The notes below the pieces were generated by a model. That model did no database searches. It saw only the letters and a program-made list of their open reading frames with translations, and was not told where the DNA came from. A stretch of 64,000 nucleotides of DNA from Limnohabitans sp. Rim8 (GTDB taxonomy: Bacteria > Pseudomonadota > Gammaproteobacteria > Burkholderiales > Burkholderiaceae_C): positions 1-64,000 of the forward strand of contig NZ_CAMDLM010000012.1 in assembly GCF_945901735.1 (NCBI RefSeq), read 5' to 3'. Shown here one piece after another: positions 34,631-43,795 of this stretch (position 1 is its first letter; each line of letters opens with the position of its first letter). A program made the position numbers and the translations under genes.

Positions 34631-34660
34631 AGCCACTGATGAACTCAGTGGCTTTTTTTT
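34631..34660 (+). terminator. Rho-independent terminator after 56-residue gene
   Basis: AGCCACTGA-TGAAC-TCAGTGGCT followed by eight T (34653-34660). Perfect 9-bp stem. Confidence 0.88.
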
Positions 34661-34710
34661 CGGTTGATGCGGAACCTGCACTGGCTGGGCCGCTGATCAA
34701 GGAGAGCGCA

Positions 34711-35103
34711 ATGTTGATTTCTTACGGCGCCGTGCTGGTGGCCGGCATCATGCCGGTGGTGTGTGCGGGCATCGCCAAGTCGGGCTTTAAGGGCTATGAC
34801 AACAGCGACCCCCGCGCTTGGCTGGCCAGTCAAACCGGTTTTCGGGCCCGGGCCAATGCCGCGCAGGCCAACTGCTTTGAGGCATTCCCGTTTTTTGCTG
34901 TGGGCATCATCTTGGCCTTGCTGACCGGGGTCGATCCGGCCACGGTGGACGCACTGGCCCTGTTCTTCATCGCGGCCAGGGTGGCCTACGTGTCTTTCTA
35001 CGTGACCAACAAAGCCAAATGGCGCACCATGGCCTGGTCGGCGGCTTACCTGACGGTGTTGGCACTGTTCGCGCTGGCCATGCTGAATTTGCAGATCGAC
35101 TGA
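34711..35103 (+). CDS. MAPEG-family membrane protein
   Basis: A 130-residue protein with four predicted membrane helices. The segment RARANAAQANCFEAFPFFAV matches the MAPEG signature (R-x-x-N-x-x-E/Q-N-x-x-E). Bacterial MAPEG proteins are inner-membrane proteins, some with glutathione-dependent activity. The start at 34711 has an AAGGAGA site; earlier in-frame ATGs lie inside the terminator region. Confidence 0.87.
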   Translation: MLISYGAVLVAGIMPVVCAGIAKSGFKGYDNSDPRAWLASQTGFRARANAAQANCFEAFPFFAVGIILALLTGVDPATVDALALFFIAARVAYVSFYVTNKAKWRTMAWSAAYLTVLALFALAMLNLQID

Positions 35104-35143
35104 AGCCAAAAACACCGCGTTATCAAGGCACAATAAGCGCTCT

Positions 35144-35236
35144 GCCCCGGTGGTGAAACTGGTAGACACACCGGACTTAAAATCCGTTGCTTCGTTCATA
35201 GCGGGCGTACCGGTTCGATTCCGGTTCGGGGCACCA
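35144..35236 (+). tRNA. tRNA-Leu (anticodon TAA)
   Basis: 93 bases with a long variable arm: acceptor GCCCCGG with TCGGGGC (one G-T pair), anticodon loop within GGACTTAAAATCC, T-loop TTCGATT, encoded CCA. Confidence 0.94.
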
Positions 35237-35254
35237 ATTGAGGAAAACACCATC

Positions 35255-35887
35255 ATGAACCACGACAACGCACCGCTCGAAATTCACGTGCATGGTGATG
35301 TGCCAATCAAACCCGGCACCGACATCCAGGCGATACAGGAAGCGCTCAAGCCCCTTTGGCATTACGCAGGGGCGCGTTCTTGGCAAGAAGGCGCTGTGAG
35401 CCTTTACGAAGAAGAGCCGGGCATCCATTTTGATGCCACCACCCACCGCTTGAACCTGTGCTGGACCGTGCGCGGCGACGAGAATTTCCGCATGGTCATG
35501 GACGATCTGTGCATGAACCTCAACGACTTGTCGGCGGCGGGCACCCAGATCGAGGTGACCTTTTACGACACCGAATTTGACGACGAAGACGAGGCCAACG
35601 GGAGTGAGTCCCGAGACGATTTCGTGATGATGTTTGTGGGGCCTGATCCGGGCGCCATCATGCAGGCCCAGCGCGACCTGTTGGTGCACGATGTGATCAA
35701 CATGATGGAGCGCCACTTTGACGGGGCCGAGTTGTCGGGCGTGGTGACCGAGATTGACAAGCTGTTCAGCCAGCGCTTTGACAGCCTGGTCAGCTCTCTC
35801 GAGCTTGGCAAACCGCCGCGTGGCTCGGGAGGTTCAAGCGGACATGGCGGCAGTGGCGGTGGACGCCGCCCAAGGCATTTGCACTGA
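35255..35887 (+). CDS. Uncharacterised acidic protein (possibly DUF6806 type)
   Basis: A 210-residue soluble protein starting MNHDNAPLEIHVHGDVPIKP, with an acidic middle (TEFDDEDEANGSESRDDF), a helical C-terminal half and a Gly/Ser/His-rich tail. I recall similar proteins annotated as DUF6806 in Comamonadaceae, but cannot verify this. It follows tRNA-Leu by 18 bases and precedes an MFS gene by 12 bases, so it may share the transporter's transcript. Confidence 0.75.
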   Translation: MNHDNAPLEIHVHGDVPIKPGTDIQAIQEALKPLWHYAGARSWQEGAVSLYEEEPGIHFDATTHRLNLCWTVRGDENFRMVMDDLCMNLNDLSAAGTQIEVTFYDTEFDDEDEANGSESRDDFVMMFVGPDPGAIMQAQRDLLVHDVINMMERHFDGAELSGVVTEIDKLFSQRFDSLVSSLELGKPPRGSGGSSGHGGSGGGRRPRHLH

Positions 35888-35899
35888 TCGGGGCGCACC

Positions 35900-37201
35900 A
35901 TGAGTCTTGACCGTCTTCGTTCCGCGCTGAACCCGGGCGTGCGCTTGCGCGAAGTTTTTGGCTGGGCCATGTATGACTTCGCCAATTCGGGCTATACAAC
36001 GGTGGTCATCACGGCGGTGTTTGCGGCCTATTTTGTGGGCGGCGTGGCCGACGGGGCCGACTGGGCCACCTTGGCCTGGACATCGGGTTTGAGCGTGTCT
36101 TATCTGATTGTGATGCTCACCATGCCGGGGTTGGGCGCTTGGGCCGACCGGGTGGCAGGCAAAAAACGCATGATGATGTGGGTCACAGCGGGCTGTGTGA
36201 TCAGCACAGCGGCCTTGGCGCTGGTGGGGCCGGGTCAGGTGGCGCTGGGCTTGTTCATCCTGGTGCTGTCCAACACCTTCTTTTCTTATGGCGAGTCGCT
36301 GACCGCTTCGTTTTTGCCTGAACTGGCCAAGCCTGAAGCCATGGGCCGTGTGAGCGGTTGGGGCTGGTCTTTGGGCTACATCGGCGGCATGCTGACGCTG
36401 GGCATTTGCCTGGCTTATGTGCTGGCAGCCCAAGCGCGTGGCGAGACGGGTGGGCAGTTTGTGCCGGTCACCATGCTGATCACGGCGGCCATCTACGGCG
36501 GTGCGGCATTGATTACTTTTAGATTATTGCGAGAGCACTCGCCAGCCCGTCCTGAAGTGCCGATCCAGTCGGTCATACAAAGCCTGCGAAGCTTGCGCCA
36601 AACTCTGCGTGAAGCTTTGCCTTACCGCGATTTCACCCAGTTGCTGGCCTGCGCCGTGGCCTACCAGGGCGGCGTGGCGGTGGCCATCACCCTGGCCGCC
36701 ATTTACGCCGAGCAGGTCATCGGGTTTCAGCCGCAAGAAACCATGGTGCTGATCTTTGTGCTCAACATCGCGGCTTTTGTCGGGGCCTTGCTCTTTGGCC
36801 ACATGCAAGACCGCTTGGGTCACAAGCTGGCCTTGTCGCTGACCCTGCTGGGCTGGGTGGCCACCTGTTTCATCGCGGCGCTGTCTACCGACAAGGCCAC
36901 GTTCTGGTGGGCGGCCGGGATCGCTGGTTTTTGCATGGGATCGAGCCAGTCTGCGGGTCGCGCCATGGCGGGGCTGATGGTGCCGCCCCATCGCTTGGGC
37001 GAGTTTTTTGGCCTGTGGACCTTTGCCATTCGGCTGGCCAGCATTTTGGGGCCGCTGACCTATGGCCTGATCACCTGGATGAGCGACGGCAACCAGCGCC
37101 TGGCGATCGGATCGACCTCGTTACTTTTCGTGCTGGGGCTGGTGTTGCTGATGCCGGTGAATGTGGAACGCGGCCGATTGGCGGCGCAATCGAATCCTTG
37201 A
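35900..37201 (+). CDS. MFS transporter, UMF1/Atg22-like
   Basis: A 433-residue inner-membrane transporter with about twelve helices. The N-terminal WAMYDFANSGYTTVVITAVF is the mark of the UMF1 (Atg22-like) family, and the loop GAWADRVAGKKRMM is the MFS loop 2-3 motif. The substrate of bacterial UMF1 proteins is mostly unknown. The end faces murI across a repeat-bearing 118-bp gap. Confidence 0.9.
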   Translation: MSLDRLRSALNPGVRLREVFGWAMYDFANSGYTTVVITAVFAAYFVGGVADGADWATLAWTSGLSVSYLIVMLTMPGLGAWADRVAGKKRMMMWVTAGCVISTAALALVGPGQVALGLFILVLSNTFFSYGESLTASFLPELAKPEAMGRVSGWGWSLGYIGGMLTLGICLAYVLAAQARGETGGQFVPVTMLITAAIYGGAALITFRLLREHSPARPEVPIQSVIQSLRSLRQTLREALPYRDFTQLLACAVAYQGGVAVAITLAAIYAEQVIGFQPQETMVLIFVLNIAAFVGALLFGHMQDRLGHKLALSLTLLGWVATCFIAALSTDKATFWWAAGIAGFCMGSSQSAGRAMAGLMVPPHRLGEFFGLWTFAIRLASILGPLTYGLITWMSDGNQRLAIGSTSLLFVLGLVLLMPVNVERGRLAAQSNP

Positions 37202-37209
37202 GCATTTCA

Positions 37210-37236
37210 GTAGGTCGGTGCCTTGAGGTCCGACAA
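37210..37236 (+). repeat. Dispersed palindromic repeat, partial copy 3
   Basis: GTAGGTCGGTGCC and AGGTCCGACAA match the first half of the copies at 15987 and 37261. It lies inverted to the 37261-37314 copy, so the pair can form a large stem between two convergent genes. Confidence 0.7.
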
Positions 37237-37260
37237 GTTGTGTGATGCACCGTTGCCGTT

Positions 37261-37314
37261 TGAAATGTCGCTTCGCGAGAGTATGAATGTCGGACCGTAA
37301 AGGCGCCGACCTGC
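37261..37314 (-). repeat. Dispersed palindromic repeat, copy 2
   Basis: Its reverse complement begins GCAGGTCGGCGCCTTTACGG and ends GCGACATTTCA, aligning over its whole length with copy 1 at 15987-16040 except for scattered changes and single-base gaps. Confidence 0.75.
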
Positions 37315-37319
37315 GAACA

Positions 37320-38192
37320 TCATGGGGCTGGGTTGCTTAACAAGGCAGGAATGGCCCAGCAGACCTCTGGAGGCAAGCCCAGCCAGCGCTGGGCGGCGGC
37401 TTGCAGGCCTTGCAAGTCACCTGTGGTCATCAAGCGCATGGGCTGCGCAGCCCCATGGGGAGCCTGCGTGTTCAGCAACTGAGCCGCCGCCAGCAAGCGG
37501 TGTGTTTGACGCGCCACCGGTTCGCCCGTTGAAACCAACTGCACATCGGGTCCCAGCAACTGGCGCAAATGCTGTTGGACAAACACATAGTGGGTGCAGC
37601 CCAGCACCAGGGTGTCGATGTCGCCAGGGGCGCAGCCGAAGCTGCCCATGGCCTGGGTGTAGGTCTGCAGCAAGTGCATGATTTGCGCTTGCGCAGCCAC
37701 TGCCTCATCGGGCAGAGTACTTTGTTCGATGGCCAAGGCCAGGCCGTTGCAAGCTTGCACCTCAAAATGCGCCTCGCTTTGCACGCTGGCCAACAGCCGC
37801 GCGAACTTGTCGCTGGCCACGGTGCCGCGGGTGGCCATCACGCCAATCTGGCCAGTCTGGCTCAGGGCCACGGCGGGTTTGAGCGCGGGCTCTACACCGA
37901 CCAGCGGCAGTTGTGGGTGTTGCGTGCGCAGCTCATGGATGGCGGCGGCGGTGGCGGTGTTGCAGGCCACGACCAAGGCCTTGATGTGGTGCTGCGCCAG
38001 CAGGTACTCGGCAATCGCGTGGGTGCGCTGGCGGATGAAGGTTTCGCTTTTTTCGCCGTAAGGCGCGTGCGCGTTGTCGGCCAGGTACACAAAGCGCTCG
38101 AGCGGCAGTTCTTTTTGCAGGGCCTGCAGCACGCTCAGGCCGCCGATGCCGCTGTCAAACACGCCAATGGGGTGTGTTGGATCGGTGCTCAT
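37320..38192 (-). CDS. murI: Glutamate racemase
   Basis: MurI makes D-glutamate for peptidoglycan. The 290 residues carry GVFDSGIGGLSVL, the first catalytic cysteine in VVACNTATAAAIHEL and the second in VLGCTHYVFV. FVYLADNAHAPYGEKS is also typical. It lies downstream of fumarase on the same strand but is separated from it by a terminator. Confidence 0.95.
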   Translation of the reverse strand: MSTDPTHPIGVFDSGIGGLSVLQALQKELPLERFVYLADNAHAPYGEKSETFIRQRTHAIAEYLLAQHHIKALVVACNTATAAAIHELRTQHPQLPLVGVEPALKPAVALSQTGQIGVMATRGTVASDKFARLLASVQSEAHFEVQACNGLALAIEQSTLPDEAVAAQAQIMHLLQTYTQAMGSFGCAPGDIDTLVLGCTHYVFVQQHLRQLLGPDVQLVSTGEPVARQTHRLLAAAQLLNTQAPHGAAQPMRLMTTGDLQGLQAAAQRWLGLPPEVCWAIPALLSNPAP

Positions 38193-38207
38193 GGGGTGTT
38201 GGGCCTG

Positions 38208-38230
38208 AAAAAGGCCGCTTGCGCGGCCTT
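38208..38230 (-). terminator. Rho-independent terminator after fumarase gene
   Basis: On the minus strand AAGGCCGC-GCAA-GCGGCCTT is followed by a T-run. It lies between the fumarase stop and the murI start. Confidence 0.75.
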
Positions 38231-38246
38231 GTAGAGCTGGGGTGCA

Positions 38247-39800
38247 TCAGCCAGCGGTCACGCCAATGCCCTTGAACTCGCCGGTGGCAATGCGCTTTTG
38301 CCACTCGGCAGGTCCCGTGATGTGGGCGCTGGTGCCGCCCGCGTCCACAGCCACCGTCACAGGCATGTCCACGACGTCAAATTCGTAGATGGCTTCCATG
38401 CCCATGTCGGCAAAACCCACCACTTGGGCATGCTTGATGGCCTTGGACACGAGGTAGGCCGCTCCGCCCACGGCCATCAGGTAGGCCGATTTGTGCTTTT
38501 TGATGGCTTCGATGGCGACGGGGCCGCGTTCGGCCTTGCCGATCATGGCGATCAGCCCGGTTTGGCCCAGCATCATTTCGGTGAAGCCGTCCATGCGGGT
38601 GGAGGTGGTGGGGCCGGCTGGGCCCACGGCCTCGTCGCCCACGGGGTCGACCGGGCCCACGTAATAAATCACGCGGTTCTTGAAACTCACAGGCAAGGGT
38701 TCGCCCTTGGCCAGCATGTCCTGAATGCGCTTGTGCGCAGCGTCGCGGCCGGTCAGCATTTTGCCGTTGAGCAGCAGGGTCTGGCCGGGTTTCCAGGCTG
38801 CCACCTGCTCGGGCGTCAGCTGGTTCAGGTCCACACGCTGGCTTTTTTCGGTGTCGGCCGTCCAGCCCACGTTGGGCCACAAATCGAGCGAAGGCACTTC
38901 CAAATACGCTGGACCCGAGCCATCAAGCACAAAGTGCGCGTGGCGGGTGGCGGCGCAGTTGGGGATCATGGCCACGGGTTTGCTGGCTGCGTGGGTGGGG
39001 TACAGCTTGATTTTGATGTCGAGCACGGTGGTCAGGCCCCCCAGGCCCTGCGCGCCGATGCCCAGAGCGTTGACCTTGTGGTACAGCTCCAAACGCATGT
39101 CTTCCACTGGGTCGAGCTTCTCGCCTTGGCTGGATTTTTCGAGCAGCTGGTACATGTCCAGGTCGTCCATCAGGCTTTCTTTGGCCAAGAGCACGGCTTT
39201 TTCGGCCGTGCCGCCGATGCCGATGCCCAGCATGCCGGGTGGGCACCAGCCTGCGCCCATGGTGGGCACGGTTTTGAGCACCCAGTCGACGATGCTGTCG
39301 CCGGGGTTGAGCATGATCAGCTTGGACTTGTTCTCGCTGCCGCCGCCTTTGGCCGCCACGGTCACATGCACATGGTGACCGGGCACGATCTTGGTGAAGA
39401 TCACGGCGGGCGTGTTGTCCTTGGTGTTTTTGCGGTTGAAGTGCGGGTCCGACACGACGGAGGCCCGCAGCATGTTGTCGGCAAAGTTGTAGCCTTGGCG
39501 CACGCCTTCGTTGACAGCGTCTTCCAGGCTGCCGGTGAAGCCGTCGAACTTCACGTCCATGCCGACTTCGAGGAACACGTTGACGATGCCGGTGTCCTGG
39601 CAAATCGGGCGGTGCCCGATGGCGCTCATCTTGCTGTTGGTCAGGATTTGCGCAATGGCGTCCTTGGCGGCCGGGCTTTGTTCGCGCTCGTAGGCGCTGG
39701 CCAGGTGCGAGATGAAGTCAGCTGGGTGGTAGTAGCTGATGAACTGCAGGGCGGCGGCGACGGATTCAATCAGGTCGGCTTGTTTGATCAGGGTGGTCAT
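38247..39800 (-). CDS. Class I fumarate hydratase (Fe-S)
   Basis: Class I fumarase interconverts fumarate and malate using a [4Fe-4S] cluster. The 517-residue protein has the alpha domain with HRPICQDTGIVNVFLEVG (cluster Cys), GAGWCPPGMLGIGIGGTAEK and PNCAATRHAHF, then the beta domain with GPTTSTRMDGFTEMML. Length and architecture match FumA/FumB. A close relative acting on tartrate or mesaconate is not excluded, but the full-length fused form favours fumarase. Confidence 0.93.
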   Translation of the reverse strand: MTTLIKQADLIESVAAALQFISYYHPADFISHLASAYEREQSPAAKDAIAQILTNSKMSAIGHRPICQDTGIVNVFLEVGMDVKFDGFTGSLEDAVNEGVRQGYNFADNMLRASVVSDPHFNRKNTKDNTPAVIFTKIVPGHHVHVTVAAKGGGSENKSKLIMLNPGDSIVDWVLKTVPTMGAGWCPPGMLGIGIGGTAEKAVLLAKESLMDDLDMYQLLEKSSQGEKLDPVEDMRLELYHKVNALGIGAQGLGGLTTVLDIKIKLYPTHAASKPVAMIPNCAATRHAHFVLDGSGPAYLEVPSLDLWPNVGWTADTEKSQRVDLNQLTPEQVAAWKPGQTLLLNGKMLTGRDAAHKRIQDMLAKGEPLPVSFKNRVIYYVGPVDPVGDEAVGPAGPTTSTRMDGFTEMMLGQTGLIAMIGKAERGPVAIEAIKKHKSAYLMAVGGAAYLVSKAIKHAQVVGFADMGMEAIYEFDVVDMPVTVAVDAGGTSAHITGPAEWQKRIATGEFKGIGVTAG

Positions 39801-39846
39801 GGGGGTTTGATCTCGAGAAAATCAAAAAAAGGTCGTCATCGGGCGC

Positions 39847-40446
39847 TCAGTGCGCCTTTTCGTGGTGCGACATGAGGCGGTCGGCGTAGGCAATGGCGAT
39901 GGCGCTGAACAAGAATGCCATGTGGATGATGGTTTGCCACATCAGCACTTTTTCGTCGTAGTTGGCCGCGTTGATGAAGGTTTTGAGCAGGTGGATCGAG
40001 CTGATGCCGATGATGGCCGTGCCCAGTTTCACTTTGAGCACCGAGGCGTTGACGTGACTCAGCCACTCGGGCTGGTCCGGATGGCCTTCGAGGTTCAGGC
40101 GCGAGACAAAGGTTTCATAACCGCCCACGATGACCATGATCAGCAAGTTCGAAATCATGACCACGTCAATCAGAGCCAACACGACCAGCATGATCACGGT
40201 CTCATTCAGGGTCGTGAGCGGCGCATCGGCTTTGTAGCCAATGCTGCTGACCAGCGCCTGCAGCGCGGTTTGGCTGCCAAACGCCGCTTCGAGCAGGTGC
40301 ACCAACTCCACCCAAAAATGGAACACATAGACCGCTTGTGCGGCGATCAGTCCCAAGTAAAGAGGCAATTGCAGCCATCGGCTGGCAAAAATAAAGTTGC
40401 TCAAGGGGCTCAATTTGCCTTGAGGGGCGGGCGGCTGGTTGGACAT
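39847..40446 (-). CDS. UPF0114 (YqhA-like) inner-membrane protein
   Basis: A 199-residue protein with about four helices. The segments [20 protein letters not shown] and [19 protein letters not shown] are the marks of the YqhA/UPF0114 family, whose role is unsettled. The ATG at 40446 ([10 protein letters not shown]) is chosen; longer starts add unrelated residues. It ends 46 bp before the fumarase start on the same strand and is divergent from acs. Confidence 0.9.
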   Translation of the reverse strand: MSNQPPAPQGKLSPLSNFIFASRWLQLPLYLGLIAAQAVYVFHFWVELVHLLEAAFGSQTALQALVSSIGYKADAPLTTLNETVIMLVVLALIDVVMISNLLIMVIVGGYETFVSRLNLEGHPDQPEWLSHVNASVLKVKLGTAIIGISSIHLLKTFINAANYDEKVLMWQTIIHMAFLFSAIAIAYADRLMSHHEKAH

Positions 40447-40510
40447 GGATTTCCTGAAAGTTGCATAAAGGCAGTGCCTTGGGGCGAACACTGATTTTAG
40501 GCGGTAGAAG

Positions 40511-40527
40511 TCCGATTTAATATCGGA
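40511..40527. promoter_or_regulatory. Palindrome between yqhA-like gene and acs
   Basis: TCCGAT-TTAAT-ATCGGA: two perfect 6-base arms with a 5-base AT spacer, in the divergent gap. It is a candidate operator for one or both genes; the regulator is unknown. Confidence 0.4.
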
Positions 40528-40623
40528 TGGCTGCAAGCCTGATGTCAGTCAGTGCTTTGTAAGAGCGAAAGCAGACATTTGCATCAGTTAAAAAACGACC
40601 ATGTCATTGAGGAGACAAATCTG

Positions 40624-42585
40624 ATGAGTTCCACCCTTTACCAACCCAGCGCCGATTTCGTGAAAAACGCCCATATTTCGGGCATGCCCGCTTATGAGGC
40701 GCTTTGCAAAGAAGCCGAAACCGATTACGAAGGCTATTGGGCCCGTCTGGCCAAAGAGCTGATCACTTGGAAGACCCCCTTCACCCAGGTGCTCGACGAA
40801 TCGAATGCGCCCTTTTTCAAGTGGTTCGAAGACGGCACGCTGAACGCGTCCTACAACTGCCTGGACCGCAACGTCGAAAAAGGCCTGGGCGACAAGACGG
40901 CCATCATTTTTGAAGCCGACGGCGGCGAAGTCACCCGGGTCACCTACAGCCAGCTGCTGGCCAAGACCTGCCAATTCGCCAACGCGCTCAAAAGCTTGGG
41001 CATCAAAAAGGGTGACCGCGTGGTCATCTACATCTCGATGTCGATCGACGGTGTGGCGGCCATGCAGGCCTGCGCCCGCATCGGCGCGACCCACTCGGTG
41101 GTGTTTGGTGGTTTTTCAGCCCAGTCGCTGCGCGACCGCATCGAAGACACCGGTGCGGTGGCCGTGATCACTGCCGACAACCAGGTGCGCGGTGGCAAGT
41201 TGCTGCCCCTCAAATCCATCGTGGACGACGCCATCAACTTGGGCGGTTGCGGCGCCATCCAGAATGTCTTGGTCGTCAAGCGCTCGGGCGCCGACATCGC
41301 CATGACCGCAGACCGTGACCTGTGGTTGGCCGAGCTGGCCGACCAACAAGCCACCACCTGCGAGCCCGAGTGGGTAGGTGCCGAGCACCCCCTGTTCTTG
41401 CTCTACACCTCGGGCTCCACCGGCAAACCCAAAGGCGTTCAGCACAGCACCGGCGGCTATTTGCTGCACGCCGCCCTGACCACCCAATGGACCTTCGACT
41501 TGAAAGCCGACGACGTGTTCTGGTGCACCGCCGACATCGGCTGGGTCACGGGCCACACTTACATCACCTACGGCCCTCTGGCTTTGGGTGGGACTGAGAT
41601 CGTGTTCGAGGGCGTGCCCACTTACCCCGATGCTGGGCGTTTTTGGAAGATGATCCAGGACCATAAGGTCTCGATCTTCTACACCGCGCCCACCGCCATC
41701 CGCTCGCTCATCAAGGCCGCGGAAGCCAACGACGCCGTGCACCCCAAGAGCTACAACTTGTCGAGCCTGCGCTTGTTGGGTTCGGTCGGCGAGCCGATCA
41801 ACCCCGCTGCGTGGGAGTGGTACCACAAGCATGTGGGCGGCAGCAATTGCCCGATTGTGGACACCTTCTGGCAAACCGAGACGGGTGGCCACATGATCAC
41901 GCCGCTGCCTGGTGCCACACCCATGGTGCCCGGCTCTTGCACGCTGGCCTTCCCCGGCATCCAAGCGGCCATTGTGGACGAAACCGGCAAAGACATGCCC
42001 GATGGCCAAGGCGGCATTTTGGTGGTCAAGCGCCCCTGGCCTTCCATGATCCGCAACATCTGGGGCGACCCTGAGCGGTTCAAGAAGAGCTACTACCCTG
42101 AAGACTTCAAGGGCAAGTACTACCTGGCGGGCGACGGCGCGATCCGTGACGAGAAAACCGGTTACTTCACCATCACCGGCCGCATCGACGACGTGCTGAA
42201 CGTGTCGGGTCACCGCATGGGCACGATGGAAATCGAATCGGCCTTGGTCAGCTGCACCGAACTGGTGGCCGAAGCCGCCGTGGTGGGGCGCCCCGACGAC
42301 ACCACCGGTGAAGCCATTTGCGCCTTCGTGGTGCTCAAGCGCTCGCTGCCAAGCGGGGAAGAAGGCAAGGCGATTGCCAAGCAATTGCGCGACCACATCG
42401 CCAAGGAAATCGGCCCGATCGCCAAGCCCAAAGACATCCGCTTTGGCGAAAACTTGCCCAAGACCCGTTCCGGCAAGATCATGCGCCGCCTGCTGCGCTC
42501 GCTGGCCAAAGGCGAAGCGATCACGCAAGACATCTCCACGCTTGAGAACCCCGCCATCTTGGGTCAGTTGGGCCAGGCGTATTGA
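40624..42585 (+). CDS. acs: Acetyl-CoA synthetase
   Basis: Acs activates acetate to acetyl-CoA through acetyl-AMP. The 653 residues show the AMP-binding signature [52 protein letters not shown] and the C-terminal catalytic and acetylation-site lysine in [12 protein letters not shown]. The ATG at 40624 has a GAGGAGAC site. A strong terminator follows. Confidence 0.96.
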   Translation: MSSTLYQPSADFVKNAHISGMPAYEALCKEAETDYEGYWARLAKELITWKTPFTQVLDESNAPFFKWFEDGTLNASYNCLDRNVEKGLGDKTAIIFEADGGEVTRVTYSQLLAKTCQFANALKSLGIKKGDRVVIYISMSIDGVAAMQACARIGATHSVVFGGFSAQSLRDRIEDTGAVAVITADNQVRGGKLLPLKSIVDDAINLGGCGAIQNVLVVKRSGADIAMTADRDLWLAELADQQATTCEPEWVGAEHPLFLLYTSGSTGKPKGVQHSTGGYLLHAALTTQWTFDLKADDVFWCTADIGWVTGHTYITYGPLALGGTEIVFEGVPTYPDAGRFWKMIQDHKVSIFYTAPTAIRSLIKAAEANDAVHPKSYNLSSLRLLGSVGEPINPAAWEWYHKHVGGSNCPIVDTFWQTETGGHMITPLPGATPMVPGSCTLAFPGIQAAIVDETGKDMPDGQGGILVVKRPWPSMIRNIWGDPERFKKSYYPEDFKGKYYLAGDGAIRDEKTGYFTITGRIDDVLNVSGHRMGTMEIESALVSCTELVAEAAVVGRPDDTTGEAICAFVVLKRSLPSGEEGKAIAKQLRDHIAKEIGPIAKPKDIRFGENLPKTRSGKIMRRLLRSLAKGEAITQDISTLENPAILGQLGQAY

Positions 42586-42619
42586 TGGCGCATGCCGGAC
42601 GTGATCCGGCATCCATGCA

Positions 42620-42647
42620 AAACGGCAGCCGAGGCTGCCGTTTTTTT
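42620..42647 (+). terminator. Rho-independent terminator after acs
   Basis: AACGGCAGCC-GA-GGCTGCCGTT followed by a T-run. Confidence 0.88.
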
Positions 42648-42702
42648 GGGGGGTGTGCATCCTGTCGTCTCATGAACAGGATGCGTGACGCTATGGCCTT
42701 TT

Positions 42703-43686
42703 TTAGGTTTTCATGGCCAGGCCCAGGCGCTCGATGGTCGCTTTTTCGGACTGGAAGGTGTTGCGGATGAACTGGGTGTATTCCTCGGTGCCCATGTAGA
42801 TCACCGATTGGTCGTATTTGTCGAAGCTGGCCATGACGGCCGGGTCTTGCAGCGTGCTTCTGAAGGCGTCGTGCAGGCGTTTGACCACGGCCGGGTCCAT
42901 GCCCTTGGGGCCACCGATGCCAAAGGGCGAGTCGGACACGGTGTCGAAACCGAGTTCGTTGAGCGTGGGCACGTTGGGCCAGCGCTTGGTGCGTTTGCTG
43001 CCGTAGGTGGCCAGCAGGCGCATGGTGCCCGCTTCGACCTGTGGGGCCCAGCCGGTGGCGTCGCTGTGCGACATGACATGGCCGCCCAAGACCGCTTGCA
43101 CGCCATCGGCGCTGCCTTTGAAGGGAATGTGGGTGACGTCGATCTTGGCTTTGCTGGCGAATTCGGCAAAGGCCAGGTGCGGTGTGGTGCCGTTGCCCGT
43201 GGAGCCATAGGTGAACTTGCCCGGGTTGGCTTTGGCAAAGGCCACCAAGTCGGCAATCGACTTGATGGGCGAGTCGGCCCGCACCACCACGCCAAAAGTG
43301 TAGCCGGTCAGGCAGGCGATGTAGGTGAAGTCTTTGAGCGGGTCGAACTGCATTTTTTGCATGTGCGGCAAACGCGCCACGCCGATGGTGATTTGCGACA
43401 GGGTGTAGCCGTCGGGCTGGGCACGCACCAGCTCATTGGGGCCCATCATGCCGCTGGCGCCGGGTTTGTTTTCGACGATCACTTGAACGCCCAGCGCTTT
43501 GGAGGCGCTTTCGGCCAAAGCGCGCATCACGGCATCGGTGGAGCCGCCTGCAGGCCAGGGGCAGATCAGTTTGATGGGTTTGGCCGGAAAGGCCTGGGCT
43601 TGGGCCAAGTTGGGGAAGGTCACCGTGACCGCGGCGGCGGCGGATGCTTGTACAAAAGTGCGACGGCTGGTGCCTGGGGTGTTCAC
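42703..43686 (-). CDS. Bug-family (tripartite tricarboxylate) solute-binding protein
   Basis: A 327-residue periplasmic binding protein of the Bug/TctC family, abundant in Burkholderiales. A twin-arginine-like signal (TSRRTFVQASAAAAVTVTF) precedes the mature domain. Bug motifs are PIKLICPWPAGGSTD, VIVENKPGASG and YTYGSTGNGT-type segments. The GTG at 43686 has an AGGAG site and begins the signal peptide. No tctAB membrane genes are adjacent, so it is an orphan receptor whose ligand is unknown. Confidence 0.9.
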   Translation of the reverse strand: MNTPGTSRRTFVQASAAAAVTVTFPNLAQAQAFPAKPIKLICPWPAGGSTDAVMRALAESASKALGVQVIVENKPGASGMMGPNELVRAQPDGYTLSQITIGVARLPHMQKMQFDPLKDFTYIACLTGYTFGVVVRADSPIKSIADLVAFAKANPGKFTYGSTGNGTTPHLAFAEFASKAKIDVTHIPFKGSADGVQAVLGGHVMSHSDATGWAPQVEAGTMRLLATYGSKRTKRWPNVPTLNELGFDTVSDSPFGIGGPKGMDPAVVKRLHDAFRSTLQDPAVMASFDKYDQSVIYMGTEEYTQFIRNTFQSEKATIERLGLAMKT

Positions 43687-43795
43687 AAAGGGCTCCTGTT
43701 GGAATGGGTGTGACCATTGCAATGGAAGCGGCGTGAACTGGCAAGAGGGCAAACCTGAGCCGCTGCCTGCGTGTGGTCGCTTGCGCGACTGAAGC

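Noticed and set aside
38298-39875. Plus-strand open frame opposite fumarase
   Set aside because: Low-complexity His/Gly/Val frame antisense to a conserved enzyme.
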